DNA of 64,000 bases from contig QXCR01000028.1 of NCBI GenBank assembly GCA_004380135.1, positions 172,871 through 236,870 on the forward strand. Reading direction: 5' to 3'. This document shows, piece after piece, positions 11,191 through 21,999 of this stretch. The notes below the pieces were generated by a model. The model saw only the letters and a list, made by a program, of their open reading frames with translations. It had not been told where the DNA came from and searched no databases. The translations under genes were made by a program, and so were the position numbers. The DNA comes from Stemphylium vesicarium (lineage: Eukaryota > Ascomycota > Dothideomycetes > Pleosporales > Pleosporaceae). Position 1 is the first letter of the stretch. Each line of letters begins with the position of its first letter.

Positions 11191-11297
11191 TACCGAGGCG
11201 GACGGCGTAGCCATTGAGACGGCGTAACCACCTATCCGATCACCAAAATCAATGCAATACCTCACTTTCAACATGCGATATCTCTATCAATATTAGC

Positions 11298-11429
11298 TCA
11301 ATTGAGGTTGTGCTTGCAGATATCGAAGCACTAGAGCCTAGCGAAATACTTGTTTACGCGCAAATCGCTAGAGAGTATGATGCTCCAGCTTCAACGCTAT
11401 CTCAACGCCACCGAGGCGTATCAAGGTCT
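11298..11429 (+). pseudogene. N-terminal fragment of a second pogo-family transposase
   Basis: About 44 codons read as the helix-turn-helix start of another Fot1/pogo transposase: ADIEALEPSEILVYAQIARE and then STLSQRHRGVSRS. This corresponds to the Psq-type DNA-binding region of the element at 9054 but is clearly different in sequence. No catalytic core follows and no terminal repeat was seen. It is probably a truncated relic of another element next to the younger insertion. Confidence 0.6.
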
Positions 11430-11632
11430 ACCGTGCCCATGCCCTCTCGCGACCAGTTGGTGCAGACTGCGCACCGAAGCTGTTCCACTATATCACCAAC
11501 AATGCTCATCATGCATACAAGAGACGAGATCAACCATGCCGCAGAAGCGAAAATAACAGACCGATCTAACAGACACATGCAGAAGAAGAACAGGTCATCA
11601 GCGAGCCCGTTATGAGTAGTTCTGACAGGGTT

Positions 11633-12764
11633 CTAAGTCGACAAGACAGGTTCGATAGTCTGTTGACCACCCTGGCGTCTTCGCTCATACGCGTGGGCTT
11701 GAATCAACTGAGAAGCCCACTGCGCATTCCAGTAGCCCAGTTTCAATTGAGGCATCAACTTGACAGGCATTCTGATGCTACCATCCTCGTTTTCATTCGG
11801 CCAGGCGCGATGGAAGAAGAAAACCATATTTTCCTTTGGCGTTGCATAGATCTTGCGTAGAGCTTCTTTGATCTCGTCCTGATGCTTGTGCATTTATGCG
11901 TGTACCTCTGTAACGAACTGCCTCAGTGTAATGAATCGTCCGTCTTCATTCTCAATGATGAGAGAGGGCGGAGGTCGGTAGCCATCTGACTGGGGGATGC
12001 CGTCACACGATCGGTCGTACTTCTCGTGGCAGTCCTCGCTCATCACTTCAATACGGTTCACGGCAGGCGTGCAAATGTCATCATCCATGGGAGGATCGTC
12101 AAATAATGGAACGATTTTCTCTTCGCCTTTCGCAGACTTTCCAACAAGCAAGTCAAGTCAAGCCGGCTGGCTGGCTCGAGTGGAGCTTGATAAGATGGTG
12201 CGCAGCTTGACTTGATCGAATCATCAAGCTGAGATAGGCAGCTTGCTTGAGGCTTGACTTAATAGCTTGTTAGCCTACACCACAGAATTTCTTAGTGTTA
12301 AATCTCGTGATAGTCGCCACCTCAGCTGCTAAGGTCGTACGAAAGCTCCGTCTCGTCGTCCGTCATTTTCGACTTGGCTGTGCACGGCGTAAGCTTGCAC
12401 GGATCGCTTACTAAGCTACGTTTTCAACACCAAAAAACTATCACGAGATCGCTCCTACTGCAAAACCAGCAGCCTCACCAGCAGCTAGCTGCTGCCCCCT
12501 CCCCGCTCAAGCTGACCAAGCTAATCAAGCCGGCTTCCTCCTCAGCTTGACTTGGCTTGTTAATTACCATGAGGCAGCTTGACTTGAGGGAACAATCAAG
12601 CTTCAAGCCGGTCAAGTCAAGCGCTTAATCTGGCTTGCTTGTTGGAAAGTCTGGCCTTTCGGCCCCAACACAATTTCGATATCTTGCAAGTCGGCCACCA
12701 GGTTCCAACGTAGTCGATATAAGAGGCCAATGCGGATACGTTTGCACATGGATTCGAAAGGCAT
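11633..12764 (-). pseudogene. Hypothetical fungal protein split by a MITE
   Basis: Reverse-strand coding sequence in two blocks, 12654-12764 and 11633-12132. They join in frame exactly when the 521-bp MITE and one copy of its 8-bp target duplication are removed: the codons read VLGPKG immediately before the insertion and GEEKIVPLF immediately after. The upstream start is uncertain; ATG 12764 was taken, and the frame stays open further 5'. A TAA at 11894-11896, between EVHA and MHKHQDEI, is a second break and could derive from CAA. No domain is recognised. The protein would be about 200 aa, acidic in the middle and with several Trp/Phe residues in the C-terminal part. The low apparent decay apart from these two lesions suggests recent inactivation. 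Confidence 0.7.
12133..12653. mobile_element. hAT-type MITE, 521 bp, inserted in a coding sequence
   Basis: The ends are the perfect 20-bp inverted repeats CAGACTTTCCAACAAGCAAG (12133-12152) and complement (12634-12653). An identical 8-bp target duplication GCCTTTCG flanks them at 12125-12132 and 12654-12661. The CAG start and 8-bp duplication are hallmarks of hAT elements. The interior has no coding capacity. It is rich in repeated CAAGCTTGA/GTCAAGTC motifs and has an internal inverted pair around CTCGTGATAGT (about 12303 and 12440). A related 161-bp element lies at 55792. Confidence 0.92.
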
Positions 12765-13351
12765 GGTGTCACAGCTAAGATAGCTTCTATTCAAGGGAGT
12801 GGAAGGTCGATCTTTTGCTTCGCCACACATGGTGGGGGTGGATCGGAGGGAAAAAAATTGAACGTTTTGTCGGGAAGGATTCGTGTGGTTTTGAGCAAGA
12901 AAGGTGGAGGGCAAGGCTCTCGGGCAAGGGGCGTGCCTCGATACAATGTGCAGTTTTCAGGCTTCGCTGTCTCGCTACACGTCCTGGATAACCTTACCAA
13001 TATGCAGGGGTATGGCGGATCGTCGGCGGCGCAGGTACCTTACTCGAACCCGAAGTTGATTCGAACTCGTGAGAAGATATGTGTCATATGGAAGAGAAGC
13101 TAACGCCGGTGACCTTTTCTTGAAAAGTGAATTCATCAGCAACGGAGCACACCCACTGAGTTCATCACGGACGTCAAACAAAGAGCAGAAGAGCTATGGC
13201 ACATGCAAGTGGATTTGTGAGGACGGTGGTATCTTCCATCCAAAACTTACTTGTTCATTTATCTTGTCTCTTGTTGATATGCGAGAATTGCATGTTGCGT
13301 CTGATGCAGAATACTACATCCCAAACCTTCCCCACCCCCAGAAAATCCCTT
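12765..13351. other. Intergenic interval
   Basis: No supported gene. Short overlapping open stretches on both strands show no domain. The left part may include the 5' region of the MITE-split gene. Confidence 0.4.
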
Positions 13352-13794
13352 CTAATAAGTAGTCGAGTTGGTAGTGTCCTTATCCAAATCCGCGGTGGAA
13401 GTGCCAACCTGGTCGAGCACAGTGGAAAGAGGACCGTTCATTCCGATGACAAAGTCACCAGACATGGTCCTTCTACGTTTCACATGATGTTAGCCCGCAG
13501 TCGTTATACTGAGGTGAATCGAAAACAAACGACTTACCCATCGACAGTATGGCTCAAAGTGAGCCTATGACCTTGCGCCTCGCCAATCGTAAAGGTCCAC
13601 GCAAGATCCTCGCAAGGATAGCTAGGGCCGTCAACAACATAATGGTCAGCACCGCAGGAAACGTCGCCACCGGCGGTTTCCGCGCGGAAGGACAGCTGTG
13701 GGTAGCCGTTGACGGCGACGAAGACAAAGTGAGAGATGGTGACTGTTTCGGCAACGGCGAGGCCGGCGAAAAGGGCGGTAGCGGCGAACTTCAT
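13352..13794 (-). CDS. Small secreted protein, possibly AA1-like (Alt a 1 fold)
   Basis: Predicted 125-aa secreted protein from two exons, 13538-13794 and 13352-13472; the 65-bp intron has GTAAGT and TAG ends. Residues 1-15 form a signal peptide (MKFAATALFAGLAVA). The mature part opens with ETVTISHF and has only two cysteines, Cys47 (SCGADH) and Cys61 (YPCEDL), enough for one disulphide. A later WTFTIG...HRLTLSHTVDG segment looks like beta strands. The spacing around YPC and the strand pattern resemble AA1-like/Alt a 1 family proteins, but the match is weak and made by eye. The tail is rich in Thr and Asp. It is a candidate apoplastic protein or effector. A TTTAAATA box lies about 170 bp upstream of the ATG. 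Single gene flanked by repeat-rich DNA. Confidence 0.75.
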
Positions 13795-15529
13795 ATTGGC
13801 GGTTGGTTGGTGTTGTGGTAGCGAAAGCGTGGAAGTTTGGTAGAGAGATTGACGGTGAGGACTGTTGTTGTGAGGTAAAGATTCTTTCGGATTGAAGGAA
13901 GTGACAGCTTATGTAGACTTTCTCGACGTCAATTGCTCGCAAGGAAGCCAAGCTTTGGGGCTATTTAAAGAATCGGCTCGGCGAATGCTTGTATCCCCTT
14001 TAGTCTTATACGAGGTTACACTGACGACCTATCTGCCGTAGTTGGAGATTTACCTGCGTCGTTGACGGGCAATATACCCGAAGTGCTTACATGCATTGCA
14101 GCTTAAGCGAGTATTACATAGTCTATCCCTACACATGTGAGTAAGGGAAATACTGTATGCCAATTAGTGGAGGAAATCCTTTACATCATCAGATGGCTAT
14201 TTCCCACAGTGTGACGATCATTTCAAAATACGTCCATAACGAACCCTGGCTTCCGAAAACTGTTTCTCGTATCTTTTCTGGGGCAATTCTATTGCCTCGT
14301 ACAATAGAGCGGTGAGTTGGCATTTTATTCTGCCTTTTACCCGGTTGAAAATGGTCGAGCTTTGTTGACCTTGAGTACGCCGCTATCCCTATTCCCATCG
14401 AGTGACTCTCGCTATTGTACGGGGCTACGAACAAGCGAAGAAATCTACTCCGAGATCCTGGAATCTCTTGTGATTCTTGTGTGTTGGTAGTGCCTGCTCC
14501 TCACCGACCCTGCGTGTAGTGTTCTGTTGGAAGTTGCAGATATGTCATCTAGCGGTGGCTAAATATAGCGTCGAGATTTCATGCGGATCTCCCGGGCTCA
14601 AGCTAGAGAGCGGTTATGCCCTTGTTCAGTAAATTCCCTGCGAATGCGAGTGCAATGGAGGCGTAGTATGCTTGTCGAGGTATTCCAAGCCCAAATGTGG
14701 AAACGAAGCGGGCCCTTGTTGAGATACCAAGACATGTTGAGTCGTGTTTTCGACATGCTCTATTGAGGATTGTCGTGTTTGATCCCAGAGATATAGCTTC
14801 CCCGCGGTCCATTCAGCATTTCGGGGAAAAGACAGTGCTGAAGTTGATCATCCGGTGCTTCGCTGGAAGCTTCGCACCCAACTCTCAGTGAGCATTCCTG
14901 AGTTCATTGACCTGATCTGAAGAGGACATATTCTTCTCCTCAATGACTATGATGTGGGGTGGGTTGACGACCTTGACTTCAAAGGCCTCGTTGTGACAGC
15001 CATGGATCTTGACTAAACCTGTATCACCGCTCAGGATGCGTCGAATCACAGGTGGCTTGCCGATTTCACATGATTTGGTCTAAGTTTTGTGGGAGATGCG
15101 AGAAACCTGGCATAAGACGTGTAAGTTCTATCAGGATGCGTTCTATAGTGGAGTCCTGAAAAGTCATTGATGGTCACGATTTTGGGCTCTCCAAGAGTTT
15201 ATCGGTGCGTGCTTACCCCGAGCTAGTCTAGTGCAGGCTCCTCATCCTACCGCGCGGAGGGAAGCATTTCAGTGTCAGCGCACGATCCTTCGATCACTGA
15301 CTGCTGTCTAGACTGTGTTAGTTTGCGCTCGTTATTGAGAGCTGCATTGAGGACAGAGATGACTGTAATCGCATGATGGTTTCAGGGCTAGCGCAAAGCG
15401 GCACGGGCATTCCTTGCGCTATCGTCTTTGTCCAGGGAATAGTGCTTTTCTTGGTCATTACGCCTACCATCACTTAATTATACGTATATGCTCACACAAT
15501 TTACTCTCCATATCTATTTTCTCTCCGCT
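13795..15529. other. Intergenic, probably degraded DNA
   Basis: 1.7 kb with no supported gene. The first 200 bp act as the promoter side of the secreted-protein gene, with an AT-rich TTTAAATA box near 13962. The remainder shows only short chance frames (14189-14434, 14581-14891) without domains. Confidence 0.4.
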
Positions 15530-16048
15530 ATGGAAAGCATCAAAGAATTTCTCTAGCACCTCCAAAAGCCGCCCGAAGGTAGGCTCATCTGGCCGGAAGA
15601 GGACCAAGAACAGTTCCTGATACATTGGGGCTATACGATTTACAGGACATATTATGGACCCGGCTCTGATGAAAAGTGGTCAAAACTGCTCAAGAATATA
15701 ATCGATGATGTGGAAAAAGGTCTTATCGAAGTAGAGGAGGCAGACGAAGAGCCTGATGCTGTCCCGAAAATCAGGGACCAATTTCGACTCGATGGACGTT
15801 CACTTCCCGCCACCTTGGGCGGGTCAACTCATGATCGACTCAAGAGGGCTTGATCAAAACCTGCACTTACTTCTACTTTGCAGCTAAGGGTGATACCTGA
15901 GCCAAATATTGTGAGCAAACACGGCACCGTCACTGTGAAGACCTTTGTGTCTTGGAATCCTGAAATGCGAGTGATTCCCAAGGAGATGCCAAGAGATGCA
16001 ATGAGGCGGAGGATTTATAGAGAGTTCTTAACGTTTCATTGGTCGTGA
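15530..16048 (+). pseudogene. Broken hypothetical gene (173 codons, two stops)
   Basis: A single frame from ATG 15530 to TGA 16048 reads like a real fungal protein: IWPEEDQEQFLIHWGYTIYR, then TYYGPGSDEKWSKLLKNI, and a basic C-terminal end (PRDAMRRRIYREFLTFHWS). It is interrupted by TAG at codon 9, where CAG is expected between EFL and HLQ, and by TGA at 15851-15853 after LKRA. The WGYxIYRTYYGPGSDEKW block recalls an uncharacterised family common in Pleosporales, but no function is known to me. The two single-base nonsense changes are compatible with C-to-T mutation. An alternative with an unrecognised intron around the TGA cannot be excluded. Confidence 0.55.
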
Positions 16049-16355
16049 CGCAGCCCTGTCGCTTCCCCGCGGCTGTAGCCCTTACCGGTCAAGCCCCGCT
16101 AGTTCCGGGCTGTGTAGAAGCAGGCCAGGCCTAAACATCGTCGTGTTCCAACCGCCTCTCCCATATTTTTCCCTCACTTCCAACCTCCTCTATTCGGCAC
16201 CAGAATTTCTTTCGGTTACCATCGCATATGTGAAGGGCATCATTCAACGCTAAAATCCGAGTAGACATCACGAAACGTAAAGTGGCAGCGGGTCACATGT
16301 TTCCAGCACCCAAAAGTGCACGATTTCGCACATCTTCCCTTTCAAAATAGCTAGG

Positions 16356-18087
16356 ATGGAGGAAGCTAAATACGACAATTTTTACTCGCCAAAGAACGAG
16401 GACTTCTATTCCAAGTTCCGGTATGCGCAACTGGACCCCTTCCAGCGGCGGATACGCCTCCTTCGGATCCATCGTCCGAAAAATCTCAATGATAAGATCG
16501 CCCCCATACAAGGTGACCTTCTTGATAACATCTCCATGGAAGAAATGAAGGGTGCGTTCCCTCGCCGATAGCTTCATTCCTGCCGTGTCTTTCGCCACAA
16601 CCATTCATTTGACTAAACATTTTATGTTAGGTATCTACAACACTATATCCTATTGCGCAGGGGATCCACGCGAAACAGAGATCATCTTTGTCAACGGCCT
16701 GGAATTCAATGCGTTCGCCAGACTTGGTCATGCGCTTCGGCAAGCACGTCACTTCTGGAAAGAGCAGTATGATAGCGAGGAACTCTTGCTTTGGGCAGAC
16801 CAAGTCTGCATCGACCAAAGCAATTCTTCCGAGCGTTCACATCAGGTCAACTTCATGGGCAGTATCTACGAAAACAGCAAACAAGTACTTGTAAGCTTGT
16901 CGGCAGAGGAAAGTTCACCGGGTGGGCTGGGATGGCTTTTGACCGAGTTTCCTGTGGAGGAGATCTTCAACGATCGTTTCCACTCGAAGATTCAAGTCCC
17001 AAGTCATGTTGGTCACTCTCGCTACGTCGAACTCCATACAGATGAACAACCTTTCACAAAATACGTTCTGCAAATGGCCCACGACAAGAAGTCTCACTTA
17101 TATTGGAATGCATTCGGCAGATCAGTCCTGTGTAGTGATTGGTGGTCACGAGCTTGGATTCGACAAGAATTTATCCTGCCAACGAACGCGCATTTCATGT
17201 GTACCTTTGAACATCTGCATTGGAAAGCTATATTGCATTTCATGCAGGAGTTTTCTTCCTGGCAAGAGTCAGTGCTATACTCCAATCTCCAGGAAGAGGC
17301 AGAAATTCTATGCACTCTCGAAGCCTGCATAGTATGCAGGCGTAAATTTTATAGCAGCACGATCGTACGACTATTGCTCGCAAAACTTAGCAGACGGCGA
17401 TTCGCTGAACATCAGCTACTGGACTACCTGGAAGATGTTCATACGCTTAGAGCGTCTGATCCTAGAGACTTGATATACTCTCTTCTCGGAATGTGCAGCA
17501 ACAATTATGGCGTTCAACCAGATTATTCACAAGGGAACGACATTGAAAGGGTGCTAATTGACCTGGCATATAAAACCAACACCAGTCATGGATATCTCAA
17601 AACATTAGAATCCGCTCTAAGACATAGTTGTAAGCCAGGAGCATATAGTCACCCTTCATGGGTGCCCGATTGGCGTTTCGACCTCGGGGGCAGACACCCG
17701 AGACACACAAAGATAGACCATGGACGTTTTGACTTATTACAATCGGGCAATGTAAGTCCGAAGAGCAAAATCCTGAACGCAAAAGGCATGTTATATGGAA
17801 GGCTAGAATCTTCGACAGGACCTAAGACATGGGAGATATCTTCCCGGTCGGGAGGCTTCCAGGAGGTGAAAACTTATGGAAAAGCTGTCGTGAGCGACGA
17901 AGTCTGGATGCTTTACGGAGCTGATAATCTGTTCATTTTCACGCGCAAAGAGCAGTACCATGTGCTTGTGGCTGAAGTCTTCGAACTTGAGAACAGAAGG
18001 CTTCCTGAAATCAATGATCTTATGGATGAGGTTGTCGCACGTACCAAAGCCAACGACCCTCTCATTCAAGATATCGAGATCTGCTAG
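16356..18087 (+). CDS. Heterokaryon incompatibility (HET) domain protein
   Basis: Predicted 550-aa HET protein. Two exons, 16356-16551 and 16631-18087, joined through a 79-bp intron. HET proteins trigger programmed cell death when genetically different hyphae fuse, and the family is expanded in filamentous ascomycetes. HET blocks are YNTISYCAGDP (68-78; the usual Trp before GDP is Ala), WADQVCIDQ (120-128) followed by ERSHQVNFMGSIYENSKQVL, then RAWIRQEFIL, and later DPRDLIYSLLGMCSN with the PDYS box. The C-terminal 130 aa are variable, as usual. Exon 1 has a frame on the opposite strand of similar length (16293-16604) that I consider a shadow. No partner domain (NACHT, patatin) is fused. Substitution at the YxWGDP Trp might affect function, but the reading frame is intact. 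Confidence 0.85.
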
Positions 18088-18860
18088 ACTCCTGGGGAAG
18101 GTAGTGCTGGCACAGGAAGGTTTCTAGTACTGAGATCTGACAAGCCCTTGCACGAGCAGTACACTCGTTGATGCAAAGCAGTGTTCGTGTATGCACGGCG
18201 GAATTATAAGCGATCAATAGTAAAAAGAAGGAAAGGATAATCAATGTAATCTATCGTAGCACTTATCCCATTGTATCAAAGAAGAAGCCTGGTAATACAC
18301 AAATCGTTGCTAAACAGTCCCAAAAAATCCAAGCTCATCGCAAGAAGCTCACCGCAGTACCCCTCTACACAGCCCCTCTATGCAACCCCTCCATATCCAC
18401 CCCGCTATGCGTGCCCCTCTCGCCCCTCACTCATTTGCCCCTCTGATAGCGCCGCAATCTACAGCCCCCGCGGACGAGTTGCCTTTTTGAGTAGTGTCGC
18501 ATTTCAACGTCCCACCTCCACAAAATCGCGGCTTCCAAGCCCGCACTCTCGACCTTGACAAAGTTAGAAGCGGGAGAGCGCCGCACAAACATGTCACCCC
18601 TCTTCTACGCCGACGTAACGCATTTCTTCACAATCGCATGCCAGCAGGGTGAAAAGGGAACAGGAAAGAGAGTTTTGTGAATTTCATGGCGGGTACATAT
18701 TAAGATAAATCTCTTCTGCTTTTTCTCATGCTTGACTTTTCCCACCCCCTCAAAAGAAAAAAAAAAAAAAAAAAAGAAAAAGAACACCACCGTTATGTAG
18801 GAGATGCAAAAAGCACACACAATCCCCATGGTCGACCTAGCAAGCAAGACAGTTGCCTAT
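18088..18860. other. Intergenic interval with poly(A) tract
   Basis: 3' flanks of the convergent HET and TAF5 genes. A nearly pure A tract (A19 plus short extensions) lies at 18752-18784. No gene is supported. Confidence 0.6.
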
Positions 18861-21530
18861 CTACGAACGAGTAGGCAGATAAGCACCGCCAGCAAGAACA
18901 AGATTCATCCTAGTAAACTGGACCTTATAAACGGGACTATCCTTTGTCGGAAAAACGCTAATCTGGTCCGCAGAAACACCCGTCTCTTTGTTTGCCTTCT
19001 TGCCAGTAACGGTAGTGCCGCTCGCGCCCTTGGTCGCCATAGCGCCGTCTGTCTTCGCAGCGACACCGTCAGCAGCCTTGTCGCTAGTCTCTTGGAGTAC
19101 GTCCCAGACGCGGACTGTCTTATCCGCGCCAGCGGAGACGAGCACGCTGGACTCTACGCTCCAGGACAGAGACCAGATACCGCCTTTGCCGTGACCACGC
19201 ATGCGCTTCCGCCTGCGGCCTGTCTCGAGCGTCCAGAGAATGATGTTGCCGGCGTCGTCGGCTGAGGCAAGGGTTCGGCCGTCGGGAGAACACGATATGG
19301 CTGTGACATTGCCTGTGTGGCCGGTGAAGAGGCGCAGGCAGTTTCCTCCCGCGATGTGCCACATGCGTACAGTGCGGTCACAGGAGCCGGTGAAGACGTA
19401 CAGGTTATTGGGGTGGAAAGCGACACAGTCGACGTCGTTGTCGTGGCCGACGTAGATGCGAAGAGGCTCGATGTGGTCCGTTGACCACAAACGCGCTGTG
19501 CGGTCATTCGAGCCGGTGAGGAAGTAGTGTCCGTAGGGTCCCCATTGGAGATCCCAGACGGGGTTGTCGTGCCCGCGGTAAGCGACAAGGCAAGTATATG
19601 TGTCCAACGACCACAATCGAACTGTCTTGTCTTCTGAGCAGGAAAGCAGGCATTCGGAGTTTGTAGGGGGGCCATTGGGATATGGGTTGGCAGTGGAAGG
19701 AGAAAAGGCAACGGCAGTAACAGGACCTGAGTGGCCGACTAGTCGCCTAGAGGGTGACGGCTGGGCGTCCGGGTTGTCGTTAGGTGAGGTGAGAGGACTG
19801 CCATCCATAGACCAGACACGAATGTAGGATTCGTTCATGCCGGCCGCGACCAGCTTGGTATCGCCGGAGAAATCTATACAGTTGATACTGCCCCAAAGTC
19901 AATTTTTGGTTTACAAGCGAAAGAACAGAGGGAAGTACATACCTGTCATATGTGTTGTGGAAAGTGTACATGGTAACGCTGACGGCAGGTCCAACACCAC
20001 CTGTCCTGCCTTCCATCTTGTAGCGATCTCGGTGCTCGATAATCTTTTGAACTTCCATGGAAACGTCGCGGGCGAGAGAAGGTGGCAGAGGTACGAATTC
20101 GCGCGAAGGACCATCTTCTGTAGGCTCTCGCTTGATGCGTTGCTCGAATTCGTCCAACAAGCTTGGTTGTCCTGGTCTTGGCGCGTCCTTGGCATCTTCA
20201 TCTTGTAAAGCGGCGCGGACGTCATCTTGTAGTTCTGGTTCCTGCGGATATGAGCCCAGTTGCAACCTGATTCGCGCAGCCTCTGCTTCGGGGTCGTGAC
20301 GGGCTGTTAAGGGATGGCCAGGGGCGTGTCCTGGGATGCCTTCGTCTTCCGCAGGTAGTTCATCGTCACCATGTCCGCTGGCGAGTATGGCTGCTATACT
20401 CTTCTCCGCAGTCGCCGTCCTGTCAACTGTGACAATGTTCAGGTGTTCCCGGATGACGTCTATTATCGTTGATCCACCATCGAAGTGCTTAGATTCGAGG
20501 AACTGGATAAGGTTGAAGAAGGGCATCGTCGTCAGGGTTATTCGGTACTTGTTGTCCAGGTATAGTTTCGCTATCCGGCTCTCTTGCAAATGTGCTTGTA
20601 ACCGTACTTGTCGGAGCGTCTTCACATCCTCGTCGTGGTCGCGCTCAAATAGGCCCTGATAGGCGGCAAAGAATGTCTCTGCATCTTTGGTATAGAAGTC
20701 GCGGACCAAGTTCAGGAACGAATAGACGAAGACTGGCCACAACAACTTCCGCAGCTCGGGTCTGTAAAGATCCAAATTGTCCTCGGTATATTTGCGCAAG
20801 AGCTCGAAAGCTTTTGTGTACTTTGCGCCGCCCGCTTCAGTACTTTGAGCCGTGAGGGGTTGGCCGTTGGTTTGCGGCTCGGACTCCTTGCGGAGCATCG
20901 CTTCGGTGCGTACATAGCCCTTCTTAGAGAGATACTCAAGTACCTATAATTAACGTTAGCAACTTTTCCCTCATTCCGCTATAAATATCGGCATGATGCG
21001 AGACCACAGCGAAATCCTGATTAGCGTAATACCCGCATATAGTCCCTGTACTCCGAGTAGGCTTGGTTGTAGATACGACTATTCATGGTTGGTGATTCTG
21101 CTACACTGCCAGCAGCGCACGGAGATCAGCGGGCAAAGCCGGTGTCTTCGGTTGTGGGAAAACTTGGTTGAGGGAGGGATGTTGTATAGCTGGGCGCTCA
21201 GTTGAATATACAAGGTATAATGAAGAGTATCAAGTGAGCGCGCCGTCAAAACCCGAGTGCGCCAGTAAGAGTCGGTAGCAGCGATGCGCATTCACCAGCT
21301 GCAGCTCCATGCGCCAGTGAAAGCGAGACAAGAACAGATTGAACAGGAAACAATAGGAAGGCATCACCTACGATTTGGTTTAGATTTTGCTGCGACTGTG
21401 GCCCCGAAGAGCCTGGTGGAGGACCACCTTGCGGCGGCATGGCGTTGTGCGGTGGCAGCCCTGCGCTGGGAGGTCCGTTGCCCACGCTCATCGCCCTCAC
21501 AGGCCCGGGCCCTTGAGGGGGCCCTGACAT
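18861..21530 (-). CDS. TAF5: TFIID/SAGA subunit TAF5
   Basis: Predicted 728-aa nuclear scaffold subunit of TFIID (and of SAGA in fungi). Three exons: 21372-21530, 19943-20943 and 18861-19887. Exon 1 encodes a Pro/Gly/Gln-rich leader. A LisH motif spans the first junction (NLNQIV then LEYLSKKGYVRTEAMLRKE). Residues about 85-220 form the TAF5 NTD2 domain (AFELLRKYTEDNLDLYRPEL to HLNIVTVDRT). After an acidic linker the C-terminal half is a WD40 propeller with repeats ending SYIRVW, KTVRLW, RTARLW, RTVRMW, NIILW and KTVRVW. The 428-bp first intron is far longer than the others here; the 55-bp second intron is typical. Human and yeast TAF5 share the same order NTD1-NTD2-WD40. It is divergently transcribed from the probable Mediator gene at 22000. 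Confidence 0.95.
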
Positions 21531-21999
21531 GACTGTGTTGTTCCTTCTCTTGTATGTTGGCGCGCAGCTGCTGCTTCACCTCGATATAGTCCCAGCACCC
21601 GTCGCAATGTTCGCGAAGAGTCGTACGCGTCTTCCGGAAGTCGCCTATCGGTCGCAGGAGGTCTGGAAGGTATTTTTGCGCGTAAAGGACGTATAGGAAT
21701 AGATAGGTCGCGTCTGAAGCTTACCAGGACGTCACCAGGGCTAGCCGTGTTGCGGAGTGAAGGACGGAGGTGAGGTTCGAGTCGCGCGGACTGCCAAGAT
21801 GTGGCGGTGCGCCCGCGGAGCTCAAGCTTCCCCGGCCTTTGTATCTCTTTGACATTCCAAACACAAGACACCTGATTCGAAATCGCATTGTTCCTTGATG
21901 ACTGCGCTATTTTCGCGCCTCTCCATCCCAGTATCCGAACGAACATATTGCATAGTCTGATTCCTGGAATCCTCTTCCAGACGTCGCAAACACCCCACC
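21531..21999. promoter_or_regulatory. Divergent TAF5/MED11 promoter
   Basis: 469 bp between the start codons of two RNA polymerase II machinery genes. No TATA box was seen, as is usual for such genes. Open stretches overlapping this interval on the reverse strand show no domain. Confidence 0.5.

Noticed and set aside
16293..16604. 103-codon reverse-strand frame over HET exon 1
   Set aside because: The forward strand joins in frame to the HET core through a good intron; the reverse frame has no domain.
19154..19711. 185-codon frame in a second frame of the TAF5 WD40 region
   Set aside because: Shadow of the repetitive propeller coding sequence.
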